Of a stretch of 35,470 nucleotides of DNA, positions 16,725-26,060 are shown piece after piece. The notes beneath the pieces were generated by a model. That model made no database searches, had not been told where the DNA came from, and saw only the letters and a list, made by a program, of their open reading frames with translations. Origin of the DNA: an uncultured Comamonas sp. (lineage in GTDB: Bacteria; Pseudomonadota; Gammaproteobacteria; Burkholderiales; Burkholderiaceae_C); NCBI GenBank assembly GCA_902175065.1, contig CABIIJ010000012.1, positions 1 through 35,470 of the forward strand. The letters are read 5' to 3'. Numbering within the stretch: position 1 is the first letter of the stretch; the number at the start of each line of letters is the position of its first letter. A program made the translations under genes and the position numbers.

Positions 16725-16752
16725 AAAACCGCCCTGCCAGGGCGGTTTTTTC
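16725..16752 (+). terminator. Rho-independent terminator after grxD
   Basis: AAAACCGCCCT, a GCC loop, AGGGCGGTTTT and a run of T form a textbook terminator, 135 bp after the grxD stop because the MITE-like element separates them. It ends the hemA-grxD transcripts and insulates paeA. Confidence 0.88.
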
Positions 16753-16810
16753 GTTTTTGGTCGCGTGGCAGCGACGCAAAAAAATTGTCACGCCCACATG
16801 CGCAGGAGGC

Positions 16811-16861
16811 ATGTATTCCGGTGAGATTGGGCCATCGCCGCGCCACCCCACTTTCTTATGA
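16811..16861 (+). other. Possible 16-codon leader ORF before paeA
   Basis: ATG 16811 opens a frame reading MYSGEIGPSPRHPTFL whose TGA overlaps the paeA ATG (TTATGA). AGGAGG at 16804-16809 is the only strong Shine-Dalgarno in the region, but only one base separates it from this ATG. paeA itself has no ribosome-binding site. A coupled leader peptide would explain how paeA is translated. Weakly supported. Confidence 0.25.
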
Positions 16862-18210
16862 CTTTGACACAAAGCCTTATCACCATTGCTTTTCTGATCG
16901 CCACCAGTGCGTTTTTCTCGATGGCGGAAATTGCCTTGGCCGCTTCGCGGCGGCTGCGCCTGCGGCAGATGCTGGAGGAAGGCGACGGGCGGGCAGAAGG
17001 GGTGATGCACGTGCAAAGCCAGCCGGGAGAGTATTTCACCGTGACCCAGATCGGCCTGAATGCCGTGGCCATTCTGGGCGGTGTGGTGGGGGAGGGGGCG
17101 CTGTCGCCCTATCTGACCGAGATGGCGGCGCTGTGGCTGGGGCCGCGGCAGGCGCAAACGGTGGGCTTTTTGCTTTCGTTCGCCACGGTGACGGCGCTGT
17201 TCATCCTGTTTGCCGATCTGCTGCCCAAGCGCGTGAGCATGGCCGAACCGGAAGCCCTGGCCGTGCGCCTGCTGCGCCCCATGCTGTGGTGCATGGTCGT
17301 TTTGAAGCCCCTGGTGTGGCTGTTCAACCTGCTGGCCAATACGGTGGTGCGGATTTTCCGCCTGCCCGCCGTGCGCGATGAGCGCATCACCAGCGACGAC
17401 ATCCTGGCGATTACCGAGGACGGCACCCGCGCCGGGGTGCTGGCGCTGCGCGAGCAGCAGGTCATCGCCAACGTGATGGACATGAACTCGCGCACCGTGC
17501 CCTCGGCCATGACGCAGCGCGACCGCATTGCCTACTTTCTGCGCGACGACCCCGACCACATCATCCGCGCCCGCATTGCCGAGGAGCCGTATTCCACCTA
17601 CCCGGTGTGCGATGGCGACATCGACCACGTCATCGGCTATGTGGACGCCAAGGATCTGTTCCAGCGCGTGCTGAACAACCAGCCGCTGTCGCTCAAGGAC
17701 GGCAGCCTGATTCGCCGCGTGCTGATCGTGCCGGACAAGCTCACCCTGGCCGAAGTGCTCGACCAGTTCCAGCAGGTGCGCGAGGACTTTGCCGTCATCC
17801 TGAACGAATACAGCCTGGTGGTGGGTGTGGTCACGCTGAACGACGTGATGAGCACCGTGATGGGCGATCTGGTCAGCCCCGATGCCGACGAGGAGCAGAT
17901 CGTGCGCCGCGATGAAAACTCCTGGCTCATCGACGGCATCACCCCCATCGACGACGTGCTGCACGCCCTGCAACTGGACGAGCTGCCGCACGACGAGGAA
18001 TACGCCACCCTGGCCGGCTTTTTGATGGTCATGCTGCGCCGCGTGCCCCGGCGCACCGACAGCGTGGACTGGGGCGGCTACAAGTTCGAGGTGATCGACG
18101 TGGACAGCTACCGCATCGACCAAGTGCTGGTCACGCGGCTGGCCAGCGAGCCACTCTCCCCACCCGCCCCCGCACAGCCCGTTGCCGACGGCCCTGCCGC
18201 GTCAGCCTGA
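16858..18210 (+). CDS. paeA: CNNM/CorC-family transporter, PaeA (YtfL) homologue
   Basis: Inner-membrane protein of 450 residues related to E. coli YtfL/PaeA, which has been described as a cadaverine/putrescine exporter; other members of this superfamily move Mg2+ or Co2+. The CNNM membrane domain (about 1-190) has SAFFSMAEIALAASRR, the GEYFTVTQIGLNAVAILGG helix and FADLLPKRVSMAEPEALA. RITSDDILAITEDG links to a CBS pair (about 205-330), and a CorC/HlyC C-terminal domain has DENSWLIDGITPIDDV and RRTDSVDWGGYKFEV. The similarity to YtfL is long and clear; the substrate is less certain. The C-terminal tail after about residue 436 is Pro/Ala-rich. It converges on pyrC, 34 bp away. Confidence 0.88.
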   Translation: MTLTQSLITIAFLIATSAFFSMAEIALAASRRLRLRQMLEEGDGRAEGVMHVQSQPGEYFTVTQIGLNAVAILGGVVGEGALSPYLTEMAALWLGPRQAQTVGFLLSFATVTALFILFADLLPKRVSMAEPEALAVRLLRPMLWCMVVLKPLVWLFNLLANTVVRIFRLPAVRDERITSDDILAITEDGTRAGVLALREQQVIANVMDMNSRTVPSAMTQRDRIAYFLRDDPDHIIRARIAEEPYSTYPVCDGDIDHVIGYVDAKDLFQRVLNNQPLSLKDGSLIRRVLIVPDKLTLAEVLDQFQQVREDFAVILNEYSLVVGVVTLNDVMSTVMGDLVSPDADEEQIVRRDENSWLIDGITPIDDVLHALQLDELPHDEEYATLAGFLMVMLRRVPRRTDSVDWGGYKFEVIDVDSYRIDQVLVTRLASEPLSPPAPAQPVADGPAASA

Positions 18211-18244
18211 GCGCAGCGGCGCGGGAAGACACCGTCGGGGACGG

Positions 18245-19285
18245 TTACTGGAGCTTCCACGCCAGCGCTTCCCCCGCAGCCAGCGGTTTGAGTTCTGCCC
18301 CTTCGCCAAAGGCAAAGCTGTCGGGCGGCGTCCAGCTTTCTTTCACCAGGGTGACGGTGCCGGTGTTGCGCGGCAGGCCGTAGAAGTCGGGGCCGTGGAA
18401 GCTGGCGAAGCCCTCCAGCTTGTCCAGCGCGTTCGCGGCGTCGAAGGCGGCGGCGTATAGCTCCAGCGCGGCGTGGGCGCTGTAGCAGCCGGCGCAGCCA
18501 GTGGCGTGTTCCTTCAGGTGGGCGGCGTGGGGGGCGCTGTCGGTTCCCAGGAAGAATTTGCGGTTGCCGCTGGTGGCGGCCTGCACCAGCGCCTGGCGGT
18601 GTTCTTCGCGCTTGAGCACGGGCAGGCAGTAGTAGTGCGGGCGGATGCCGCCGGTGAAGATGGCGTTGCGGTTGTAGAGCAAATGCTGCGGCGTGATGGT
18701 GGCGGCGACGAAAGCGTCGGCCTCGGTCACGTACCGGGCGGCTTCTTGGGTGGTGATGTGCTCGAAGACGATTTTCAGTTCCGGGAAGTCGCGGCGCAGG
18801 GGGATGAGCTGCTGGTCGATGAAGGCCGCTTCGCGGTCGAACAGGTCGATGGCGCTGCTGGTGACTTCGCCGTGGACGAGTAGCAGCAGGCCTTCGCGCT
18901 GCATGGCTTCGAGAACGGGGTAGATCTTGCGCAGGTCGGTGACGCCGAAGTCGCTGTTCGTCGTCGCACCGGCGGGGTAGAGCTTGCAGGCGACGATGCC
19001 GGCGGCTTTGGCGCAGGCGATTTCCTCGGGGGCGAGGTTGTCGGTCAGGTACAGCGTCATCAGCGGCTCGAACGGTATGCCTGCGGGCACGGCGGCCAGG
19101 ATGCGTTCCTTGTAGGCCAGCGCCTGCGCGGTGGTGGTCACCGGCGGCTTGAGGTTGGGCATGATGATGGCGCGGGCGAACTGCGCGGCGGTGTGGGGCA
19201 CGACGGCGTGCATGGCGGCGCCATCGCGCACGTGCAGGTGCCAGTCGTCGGGGCGGGTGAGGGTCAGGGTGGTGGTGCTGGTCAT
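18245..19285 (-). CDS. pyrC: Dihydroorotase
   Basis: Third step of pyrimidine synthesis: interconverts carbamoyl-aspartate and dihydroorotate. 346 residues, a class II (E. coli-type) enzyme. The metal ligands are in [10 protein letters not shown] (His16, His18). Lys101 in [16 protein letters not shown] is the carbamylated bridging lysine; VHGEV and FEHITT provide further histidines, and GTDSAPHA the catalytic aspartate. The full zinc-site set is present. It is downstream of recJ on the same strand (75-bp gap) and probably has its own promoter there. A small ACCGTC-GGG-GACGGT hairpin straddles its stop. Confidence 0.97.
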   Translation of the reverse strand: MTSTTTLTLTRPDDWHLHVRDGAAMHAVVPHTAAQFARAIIMPNLKPPVTTTAQALAYKERILAAVPAGIPFEPLMTLYLTDNLAPEEIACAKAAGIVACKLYPAGATTNSDFGVTDLRKIYPVLEAMQREGLLLLVHGEVTSSAIDLFDREAAFIDQQLIPLRRDFPELKIVFEHITTQEAARYVTEADAFVAATITPQHLLYNRNAIFTGGIRPHYYCLPVLKREEHRQALVQAATSGNRKFFLGTDSAPHAAHLKEHATGCAGCYSAHAALELYAAAFDAANALDKLEGFASFHGPDFYGLPRNTGTVTLVKESWTPPDSFAFGEGAELKPLAAGEALAWKLQ

Positions 19286-19360
19286 GGCGGGGATTATCGC
19301 GGGGCCGGCCCGCGTGTGTGCCCTGCCGGCCTTGCGTATGCGCCCTATCCGCCCTGTGTC

Positions 19361-21073
19361 CTATCCGCCTTCGGCCCCTTCGACCAGGAACTGCACCTTG
19401 CGCTCGCCCTTCCATTCGTTGATGTCCAGGCGGAAGGCCAGATGCGCCCAGGCGTCCAGCGGCTCGGTGCGGCCAAACCAGATGCCGTCCACCACGTCGC
19501 CCTGGTGGCGCAGTTGCAGTTTCAGGTGCTTGTCGCCGACCAGCCGTTGCGAGACGATTTCCACGTCCTCGCTGAACGTGGGCGGCTCGAAGCCCTGGCC
19601 CCAGACTTGCAGGTTGAGCTGCTCGACGATTTGCGACTGGCGGAACTGCGGCGGCAGCGGCCCGTCGGTGTGCAGGCAGCGGGTGAGCGTTTGCGGACTG
19701 AGCAGCTCCTGCGCCACGGCGGCGAAGGCGTTGCTGAAGCGCTCGAAGTTTTCCGCCGCAATGGTGCAGCCCGCCGCCATGGCGTGGCCGCCGAAGCGCA
19801 GCAGCACGTCCGGGTGGCGCTTGGCGACCAGGTCCAGCGCATCGCGCAGGTGAAAGCCGGGGATGGAGCGGCCCGAGCCTTTGAGTTCATGCCCCTTGCC
19901 CTCGGCCTGGCTGGCGGCAAAGACGAAGGTGGGGCGGTGCAGCCGGTCCTTGATGCGCGAGGCGACGATGCCGACCACGCCTTCGTGAAATTCCGGGTCG
20001 AACACGCTGATGGCCGCCGGGGCCGCGCCTTCGTTCTGGCACAGCGCCTCGGCCAGGGCGAAGGCTTGCTGGCGCATGTCGCCTTCCATGCTCTGGCGCT
20101 GGCGGTTGATGCGGTCCAGTGCCTGGGCCAGCTCCAGCGCCTTGGCGAAGTCGTCGGTCAGCAGGCATTCGATGCCGATGGTCATGTCCGCCAGACGGCC
20201 CGCCGCGTTGATGCGCGGCCCCAGGGCAAAGCCGAAGTCCTGCGTGCCGGCCTGCTGCCAGGTTTTGCCCGCGGCCTGGTACAGCGCCAGCATCCCGGCG
20301 GGCATGTGGCCTTTGCGGATGCGCAGCAGCCCCTGGTCGACCAGGCGGCGGTTGTTCGTGTCCAGCCGCACCACGTCGGCCACCGTGCCCAGGGCGACCA
20401 GCGGCAGCAGGGTGTCCAGCTTGGGCTGGGGGGCGGCGGCGTAGGCCCCGCGTTCGCGCAGCAGCGCCCGCAGTTGCAGCAGTACGTAGAACATCACGCC
20501 CACGCCCGCCAGGCTTTTGCTGGCAAAGCTGCAACCGGGCTGGTTGGGGTTGACCATGGCCTCCGGCCCTGGCAATTCGGCGCCGGGCAGGTGGTGGTCG
20601 GTCACCAGCACCTGCAGGCCCAGGTGCTGCGCCTCGCGCACGCCGGTGACGCTGCCGATGCCGTTGTCGACGGTGACCAGCAGGTCGTAACCCTGCGCGG
20701 CCACGCGCTGGGCGATGGCGGGGGACAGGCCGTAGCCGTCCTGCACCCGGTCGGGCACTTCGTAGCTGACGTGCCGCGCCCCCAACATGCGCAGGCCGCG
20801 CACGGCCACGGCGCAGGCGGTGGCGCCGTCGCAGTCGTAATCGGCCACGACGCAGATGCGCTTTTGCGCGGCAATGGCCTCGGCCAGCAGCCGGGCGGCG
20901 GCGTCGATGCCTTTCAGGCCGCCGGGCGGCAGCAGGTGCTGCAGGCCGGTGTCCAGCTCCTGCGGCGATTGCACGCCCCGCGCTGCAAACAGCCGCGCCA
21001 GCAGCGGCGCAACGCCGTTCTGTACCAGCGCATCGACCTGGGCCTGGGAAATTTCCCGTTCAATGATTTTCAT
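19361..21073 (-). CDS. recJ: Single-stranded-DNA-specific exonuclease RecJ
   Basis: 5'-3' exonuclease on single-stranded DNA, acting in RecFOR recombination, mismatch and base-excision repair. 570 residues, typical. The DHH phosphoesterase motifs are intact: VVADYDCDGATA (75-86), the VDNGIG turn (135-140) and TDHHLPGAELP with DHH at 159-161; the DHHA1 region has FALGPRINAAGRL, and the later part RFGGHAMAAG. The start ATG overlaps the stop of the upstream gene as ATGA, so translation is probably coupled. The ribosome loads inside repeat copy 4, which overlaps this junction. recO of the same pathway is about 13 kb away in the window. Confidence 0.97.
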   Translation of the reverse strand: MKIIEREISQAQVDALVQNGVAPLLARLFAARGVQSPQELDTGLQHLLPPGGLKGIDAAARLLAEAIAAQKRICVVADYDCDGATACAVAVRGLRMLGARHVSYEVPDRVQDGYGLSPAIAQRVAAQGYDLLVTVDNGIGSVTGVREAQHLGLQVLVTDHHLPGAELPGPEAMVNPNQPGCSFASKSLAGVGVMFYVLLQLRALLRERGAYAAAPQPKLDTLLPLVALGTVADVVRLDTNNRRLVDQGLLRIRKGHMPAGMLALYQAAGKTWQQAGTQDFGFALGPRINAAGRLADMTIGIECLLTDDFAKALELAQALDRINRQRQSMEGDMRQQAFALAEALCQNEGAAPAAISVFDPEFHEGVVGIVASRIKDRLHRPTFVFAASQAEGKGHELKGSGRSIPGFHLRDALDLVAKRHPDVLLRFGGHAMAAGCTIAAENFERFSNAFAAVAQELLSPQTLTRCLHTDGPLPPQFRQSQIVEQLNLQVWGQGFEPPTFSEDVEIVSQRLVGDKHLKLQLRHQGDVVDGIWFGRTEPLDAWAHLAFRLDINEWKGERKVQFLVEGAEGG

Positions 21074-22017
21074 AGCTGGTTGCGCAGGTTGTTAAAGGTT
21101 TTCTTATTGAAAAGACCTTGAAATCTTTGCAGGAGTGCGGAACGTGCTCTCTTGAGGTGCAACGCCTGGGCTTCGCCGCACAGCACCAGCGTGGCCTGGC
21201 CGCCTGCCTGCACGTGGGCCAGCAGGCGGGCGATCGGCCCGGCTTCGGCCTGCTGCCACGCCGCCTGCCACGCGGCCCAGTCCTGGCGCAAGGCGCTCTG
21301 GCGCAGGCTGTCGACGAAGGTGATGCGGGCGGGCGCGGCCTGTGTCCGCTCCAGCAGTCCGGCCCCGTGCAGCCAGAAGCCGTTGACGGGCGGCAGCCCC
21401 CGCGCCTCCCGGGCATCGTTGAAGGGGTGGTTGTAGAGCAGCATCTGCGCCTCGCTGTGCAGGCGCTGGAAGGGCTGGGTCTGCGGCAGCCACGGGCTGG
21501 CATCGCGCAGCAGCACGCGGTCGAGCGAGGCGGTAGCCAGCCCTGCCAGCGGTGCGCCGCTGACGCGCCACAGCAGGGGGGTGAGCACCTCCAGCGCCAG
21601 CCCGTCCTCGGCCCACCAGGGGGCCAGGATGGCGCACAGCGCCTGCGCATCGGCCAGCGTCCAGTGCAGTTGCGCCGGGTCGTCCAGCCGCACCTGGTCG
21701 GCCCCGGCGTGCAGGTGGCAGGGCGTCAGCCACGCATGGGGCACGCTGGCCGCTGCGCCCAGCGCCGCCCAGGCGGGGGCCTGGGGGTTCAACCCCAGCA
21801 TTTGCGCCACCGCCCGTTCGTGCGGGGGGATGGGGAAGTCGTACTCCGCGCCGTCGCGGCGGTCTTCGGCCAGCAGCGCCAGCAGCGCATCGAGCCGGGG
21901 CGTGGCCACCGCCGGGGCGCCGTCCACGGCGGCGTAGGGCAGGATGAGGTGGGGTGCGGCACGGCCCGGGGCATCGCCGTCGGGCAGCACGAAAGGCAAA
22001 GGCAAGTCGGCAGGCAT
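21070..22017 (-). CDS. RpfE-like uncharacterised protein upstream of recJ
   Basis: 315 residues, cytoplasmic by appearance (no signal peptide or membrane helix). I recognise the arrangement from betaproteobacteria and Xanthomonas, where an RpfE-type gene lies directly before recJ. Relatives are sometimes labelled phosphoglycerate-mutase-like regulators. Visible conserved-looking parts are HLILPYAAVDG near the N-terminus, VPHAWLTPCHLHAGADQVRL in the middle, LYNHPFNDAREARGLPPVNGFWLHGAG, and a late LLAHVQAGGQATLVL. No catalytic motif can be assigned and the biochemical role is unknown. Its last 25 or so residues (QGLFNKKTFNNLRNQL at the end) are encoded by a dispersed palindromic repeat, so the native C-terminus was probably replaced or extended. 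Confidence 0.7.
   Translation of the reverse strand: MPADLPLPFVLPDGDAPGRAAPHLILPYAAVDGAPAVATPRLDALLALLAEDRRDGAEYDFPIPPHERAVAQMLGLNPQAPAWAALGAAASVPHAWLTPCHLHAGADQVRLDDPAQLHWTLADAQALCAILAPWWAEDGLALEVLTPLLWRVSGAPLAGLATASLDRVLLRDASPWLPQTQPFQRLHSEAQMLLYNHPFNDAREARGLPPVNGFWLHGAGLLERTQAAPARITFVDSLRQSALRQDWAAWQAAWQQAEAGPIARLLAHVQAGGQATLVLCGEAQALHLKRARSALLQRFQGLFNKKTFNNLRNQL
21073..21152. repeat. Dispersed palindromic repeat, copy 4, inside the rpfE-like/recJ junction
   Basis: TAGCTGGTTGCGCAGGTTG on the left and GGAGTGCGGAACGTGCTCTC on the right resemble the arms of the other copies. The centre AAGGTTTTC-TTATT-GAAAAGACCTT forms a hairpin with a small bulge and carries TTGAAATC as in copies 1 and 3. 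It overlaps the 3' coding end of the rpfE-like gene and abuts the recJ start codon. Confidence 0.6.
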
Positions 22018-22112
22018 GGGGGGTGATTGTCGTCAAACTGGCGTGGCGCTGCCGGAGGGATGGGCGAAGGGCACAAAGGGGCGATGAGCGCCTTGCGGCA
22101 CCGCTTCGTGTT

Positions 22113-22133
22113 GAGATCGCAAACAGGTTCTTA
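22113..22133 (-). repeat. TAAGAACCTG repeat at the GGDEF remnant stop codon
   Basis: On the minus strand, TAAGAACCTGTTTGCGATCT begins with the stop codon of the GGDEF remnant. It matches the sequence starting at the pdxJ stop (35313) at 19 of 21 positions. A weaker match continues as GGTGCC-GCAAGGC about 12 nt further on in both copies. Confidence 0.65.
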
Positions 22134-22541
22134 TGGCGGGGCCAGCACCACGCGGTTGCGTCCATTGTGCTTGGCAGCGTACAGCGCCTTGTCGGCGCGT
22201 GCGATGGCGGCATCCGCGCCCTCGGCGGCATCGGTCACGGCAACGCCGATGGAGATGGTCACGGGCAGCGCGGTATCCGGCAACTGCACGGGGTGGTGCG
22301 CGATGGCGGCCCGCAGCCGCTCGGCCAGCTCCAGCGCCGTCGGCTCCGAAACTCCGGGCAGCAGCACCATGAACTCCTCGCCGCCCACACGCGCCACGGT
22401 GTCGCCATCGCGCACGCCGTGGCGCAGGCGGGGGGCGATCTCGCGCAGTACCGCATCGCCTGCGGGGTGGCCGTGGCGGTCGTTCACCTGCTTGAAGAAG
22501 TCCACGTCCAACGTGTCGATGGAAGGCGGGGCGTTGTGCAT
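22131..22541 (-). pseudogene. N-terminally truncated GGDEF (diguanylate cyclase) remnant
   Basis: From the first plausible ATG the frame encodes 136 residues, nearly all one GGDEF domain: LDVDFFKQVNDRHGHPAGD, the active-site GGEEF in VARVGGEEFMVLLPG, and the closing ITISIGV-like VTISIGVAV and ADKALYAAKHNGRN. The first 40 or so residues of a normal GGDEF domain, including the D-x-LTGLxNRR motif, and any sensor domain are absent. Upstream the frame only runs open antisense to lolC, which starts 82 bp away. The metal and catalytic residues remain, but a free-standing domain lacking its first strands is unlikely to fold. Deletion remnant is the best reading; a small functional c-di-GMP protein is the alternative. 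Confidence 0.7.
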
Positions 22542-22622
22542 GGACGGGGGAAGGCTGTGCACACACCTCGCCAGGCCGGCAGGGCTGCCGGTGCCACGGA
22601 CTGGTGCCACAATGCGCCCGCT

Positions 22623-23868
22623 ATGCAAATACCTTTTGAAATCGCCCTGGGCTGGCGCTACACGCGGGCGGGGCGGGCCATGCGGCGCAATGGCTTTATC
22701 TCGTTCATCTCGGGCGCGTCGATGCTGGGCATTGCGCTGGGGGTGGCAGCGCTGATCATCGTCCTGAGCGTGATGAACGGCTTCCAGAAAGAGGTGCGTG
22801 ACCGCATGTTGAGCGTCGTCTCGCACATCGAGATTTTTGCCCCCAACGGCCAGCCCATGCAGGATGTGGCCGCCGCCATGGCACAGGCCAAGCAGCACCC
22901 GGAAGTGGTCGGCGCTGCACCCTTTGTGGCCGCCCAGGCGCTGCTGGCACGCGGTGACGACATGAAGGGCGTGCTGGTGCGCGGCATTGACCCAGCCCAC
23001 GAGGGCGAGGTGACCGATCTGGCCGCCACCAACAGCGCCGTGCTGCAGCGCCTGCAGCCAGGCAGCTTTGCCATTGTGCTGGGCGTGGAGCTGGCGAAAA
23101 ACCTGGGCGTGGCCGAGGGCGATACCGTCACCCTGATCGCCCCCAGCGGCCAGGTCACCCCGGCAGGGGTGGTGCCACGCATGAAGCAGATGCAGGTAGC
23201 CGGGCTGTTCGATTCGGGCCATTACGAGTACGACGCCAACATGGCCATGCTGCACTACCAGGACGCGCAAAGAATCTTCCGCCTGGAAGGCCCGACCGGC
23301 GTGCGCCTGAAACTCCGGGACCTGCACCAGGCCCCGCGCGTGGCCCAGGAGCTGGCCGGGCAGTTGCAGGAATTCCTGTACCTGCGCGACTGGACGCAGC
23401 AGAACAAAACCTGGTTCGCCGCCGTGCAGGTGGAAAAACGCATGATGTTCATCATCCTCACCCTGATCGTCGCGGTGGCCGCGTTCAACCTGGTGTCCAC
23501 CCTGGTGATGACGGTGCAGGACAAGCGCTCGGACATCGCCATCCTGCGCACCCTGGGCGCCTCGCCCGCGTCCATCATGGGCATCTTTGTCGTGCAGGGG
23601 GCCATGGTCGGCGTGCTGGGCACGCTGGCCGGGCTGGCGCTGGGGCTGCTGGTGGCGTGCAATATCGACGTCATCGTCCCGGCCATCGAGCAGGCGCTGG
23701 GCGCCAGCTTCCTGCCCAAGGACATCTACATCATCAGCCGTATGCCCAGCGAACCGCTGGCCAGCGACATCGTGCCGATTGCGGTGATTGCCCTGCTGCT
23801 GGCCTTCGTTGCCACCCTTTACCCCAGCTGGCGGGCCAGCCGCGTCAATCCGGCGGAGGCATTGCGCT

Positions 23869-23876
<8 letters not shown>
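22623..23876 (+). CDS. lolC: Lipoprotein-releasing ABC transporter permease
   Basis: Inner-membrane permease that extracts outer-membrane lipoproteins for LolA. 417 residues with the LolC/E plan: an N-terminal helix in [34 protein letters not shown], a large periplasmic domain (about 50-265), then three C-terminal helices. [26 protein letters not shown] is the FtsX-family coupling region, and [12 protein letters not shown] is the standard end. ATG 22623 gives the usual [15 protein letters not shown] start. It overlaps lolD by 8 bp. No second permease (lolE) follows lolD, so it may act as a homodimer (LolF type) or pair with a distant lolE. Confidence 0.93.
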
Positions 23877-24555
<679 letters not shown>

Positions 24556-24557
24556 GC

Positions 24558-24950
24558 ATGGGCGCGAGCCTCGGTACAAACATTTCCAGCGTTTCAAACA
24601 TTTCAAATGTTTGGCAGCCCATCGACCACTGCGCCGACCTGCAAACCCGCTTGCAGCAGGCGCAGGCCGCCCTGGTGCTGTGGGGCGGGGCGCATTGCGG
24701 CGTCTGCCAGGCACTTAAGCCGCGCCTGGCCGACATGGCGGCTCGGCATTTCCCGCACCTGCCCCTGCTCTATGTGGACTGCCAGGCCACCCCCGCCGCC
24801 TGCGCCCAATACGGCGTGTTCACCCTGCCGGTGCTGCGCCTGTACGTGAACGGGCACAGTGCCCTGGACTACGCCCGCGCCTTTGGCGTGGCCCAGGTGC
24901 AGCAGGAGGTGACAGCCTTGCTGGCACGGCTGGCGGCGCTGGATGATTGA
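24558..24950 (+). CDS. Thioredoxin-like protein
   Basis: Small thioredoxin-fold protein, 130 residues, starting two bases after the lolD stop. The active site CGVC is at 47-50 in LWGGAHCGVCQALKP, and the cis-proline is Pro91 in FTLPVLRLYVNG. There is no signal peptide, so it should act in the cytoplasm as a disulfide reductase or adaptor; the partner is unknown. The first 20 residues (NISSVSNISNVW) are repetitive and encoded by a stretch with a 19-bp palindrome, CAAACATTT-C-AAATGTTTG. Co-transcription with lolCD is likely. A dispersed palindrome follows its stop directly. Confidence 0.85.
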   Translation: MGASLGTNISSVSNISNVWQPIDHCADLQTRLQQAQAALVLWGGAHCGVCQALKPRLADMAARHFPHLPLLYVDCQATPAACAQYGVFTLPVLRLYVNGHSALDYARAFGVAQVQQEVTALLARLAALDD

Positions 24951-25036
24951 AAAGTGAGCTGCTGGCGCTGGTATCGGCTGGATTTCAATATAAAAACTCT
25001 ATGAAATCGTTTTTCAATCAGCGCAAGAAGCTCCTG
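24951..25036. repeat. Dispersed palindromic repeat, copy 5
   Basis: Left arm GAGCTGCTGGCGCTGG (from 24956), centre GATTTCA-ATATAAAAACTCTA-TGAAATC, right arm AGCGCAAGAAGCTCCTG (25020-25036). The right arm is identical over 17 nt to copy 6 inside era. It separates two convergent genes and its right half also encodes the C-terminus of the EamA protein. Confidence 0.75.
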
Positions 25037-25952
25037 AATCGATAGTTTTTACCCTGGTTTGTGCCGCAGGTGCTGGCTTGCCCAGCCGGATCAGCTCATT
25101 GGAAAAGCACAGCCCCGCAATGATGAACGCCGCCCCGGCGTACAGGCTGTTGCGCGGCACCTCGTTCAGCGCCACGAAGGCCAGCAGCGCGGCAAACAGC
25201 GGCTCGGTCAGCTCCAGCGCCTGCACCTGGGAGGGCTTCAGGTATTCGATCGCCTTGGTGGTGCAGAAAAAGCCCAGGATGGTCGGCAGCGCGGCCAGGG
25301 CCAGCAGTGCCCCCACCGTCAGCCACGACACGGTGCCCACCTGAAAGCCGTCGGCCGCAGCGGGCATCAGCAGGTACAGGCTGCCGAAAAACAGCAACTG
25401 CCGCGTCAGGTGCAGCCCGCCCGAGACGCCCATGCGCTTCATCGCCACCGAGAATGCGCCATAGCCACCGCCCGCCATCGCCGCCAGCGCCGCGCCTTGC
25501 AGGGTGAAGCCCTGGCGCAGATCGGTCCCGAAAATCACCACGATGCCCGCAATCGCCAGCGCCGCGCCCACGGTGGCGTTGGCGGTAATGGCTTCCTGCA
25601 AAAACACCCGCCCCAGCACGATGGCGGAGACAGCCGCGCTGGCCATCAGCACCACCACCACACCGGCGGCGGCGTAATGCCGGTAGGCCGCCGTTTCAAA
25701 GTGGAACAGCACAAAAATCCCCAGAAACGCGCAGATCGCCGCCTGCCACCAGCGGGCCTGGGACGCTGGCCGCTGCCGCAGGAACAGCAACAGCGCCGAG
25801 AGCAGCAGGCAGCCCAGCACCGTCTTGACCAGGGCCACGCTGCTGGCGGGAAATCCGTTGTGCATCAATATCTTGCTCAGAACGCCGATGGTGGCATTCA
25901 GTGCTGCGGCGCAGAGGGCGAAGAGGACGCCTTTGGTGAAGTGGGCTGGCAT
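25014..25952 (-). CDS. EamA-family (DMT superfamily) transporter
   Basis: Inner-membrane transporter of 312 residues with two EamA repeats and ten predicted helices, the standard DMT layout. Features include the N-terminal ALCAAALNATIGVLSKILMHNG, the FETAAYRHYAAAGVVVVLMASAAV helix that ends repeat one, and QALELTEPLFAALLAFVALNE in repeat two, with the family-typical E-P pair. Substrates in this family are amino acids, nucleotides or other metabolites and cannot be told from sequence. It is divergent from the TatD-family gene (108-bp gap). The last residues (SGASCAD) are encoded by the right arm of repeat copy 5. Confidence 0.88.
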   Translation of the reverse strand: MPAHFTKGVLFALCAAALNATIGVLSKILMHNGFPASSVALVKTVLGCLLLSALLLFLRQRPASQARWWQAAICAFLGIFVLFHFETAAYRHYAAAGVVVVLMASAAVSAIVLGRVFLQEAITANATVGAALAIAGIVVIFGTDLRQGFTLQGAALAAMAGGGYGAFSVAMKRMGVSGGLHLTRQLLFFGSLYLLMPAAADGFQVGTVSWLTVGALLALAALPTILGFFCTTKAIEYLKPSQVQALELTEPLFAALLAFVALNEVPRNSLYAGAAFIIAGLCFSNELIRLGKPAPAAQTRVKTIDSGASCAD

Positions 25953-26060
25953 GGCGGGGCAGAATTCCTGGGTGGGCTACGCTGGTTTTGGCAGGCCGGC
26001 ATTGTGCCGTCTGCGCCGCCCCTGGATGGAACCCCGGCGCCTGCTGGTATTCATAGTTCT

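Noticed and set aside
16753-16857. Riboswitch (Mn2+ or Mg2+ type) upstream of paeA
   Set aside because: No match to the yybP-ykoY or M-box conserved loops that I could recognise.
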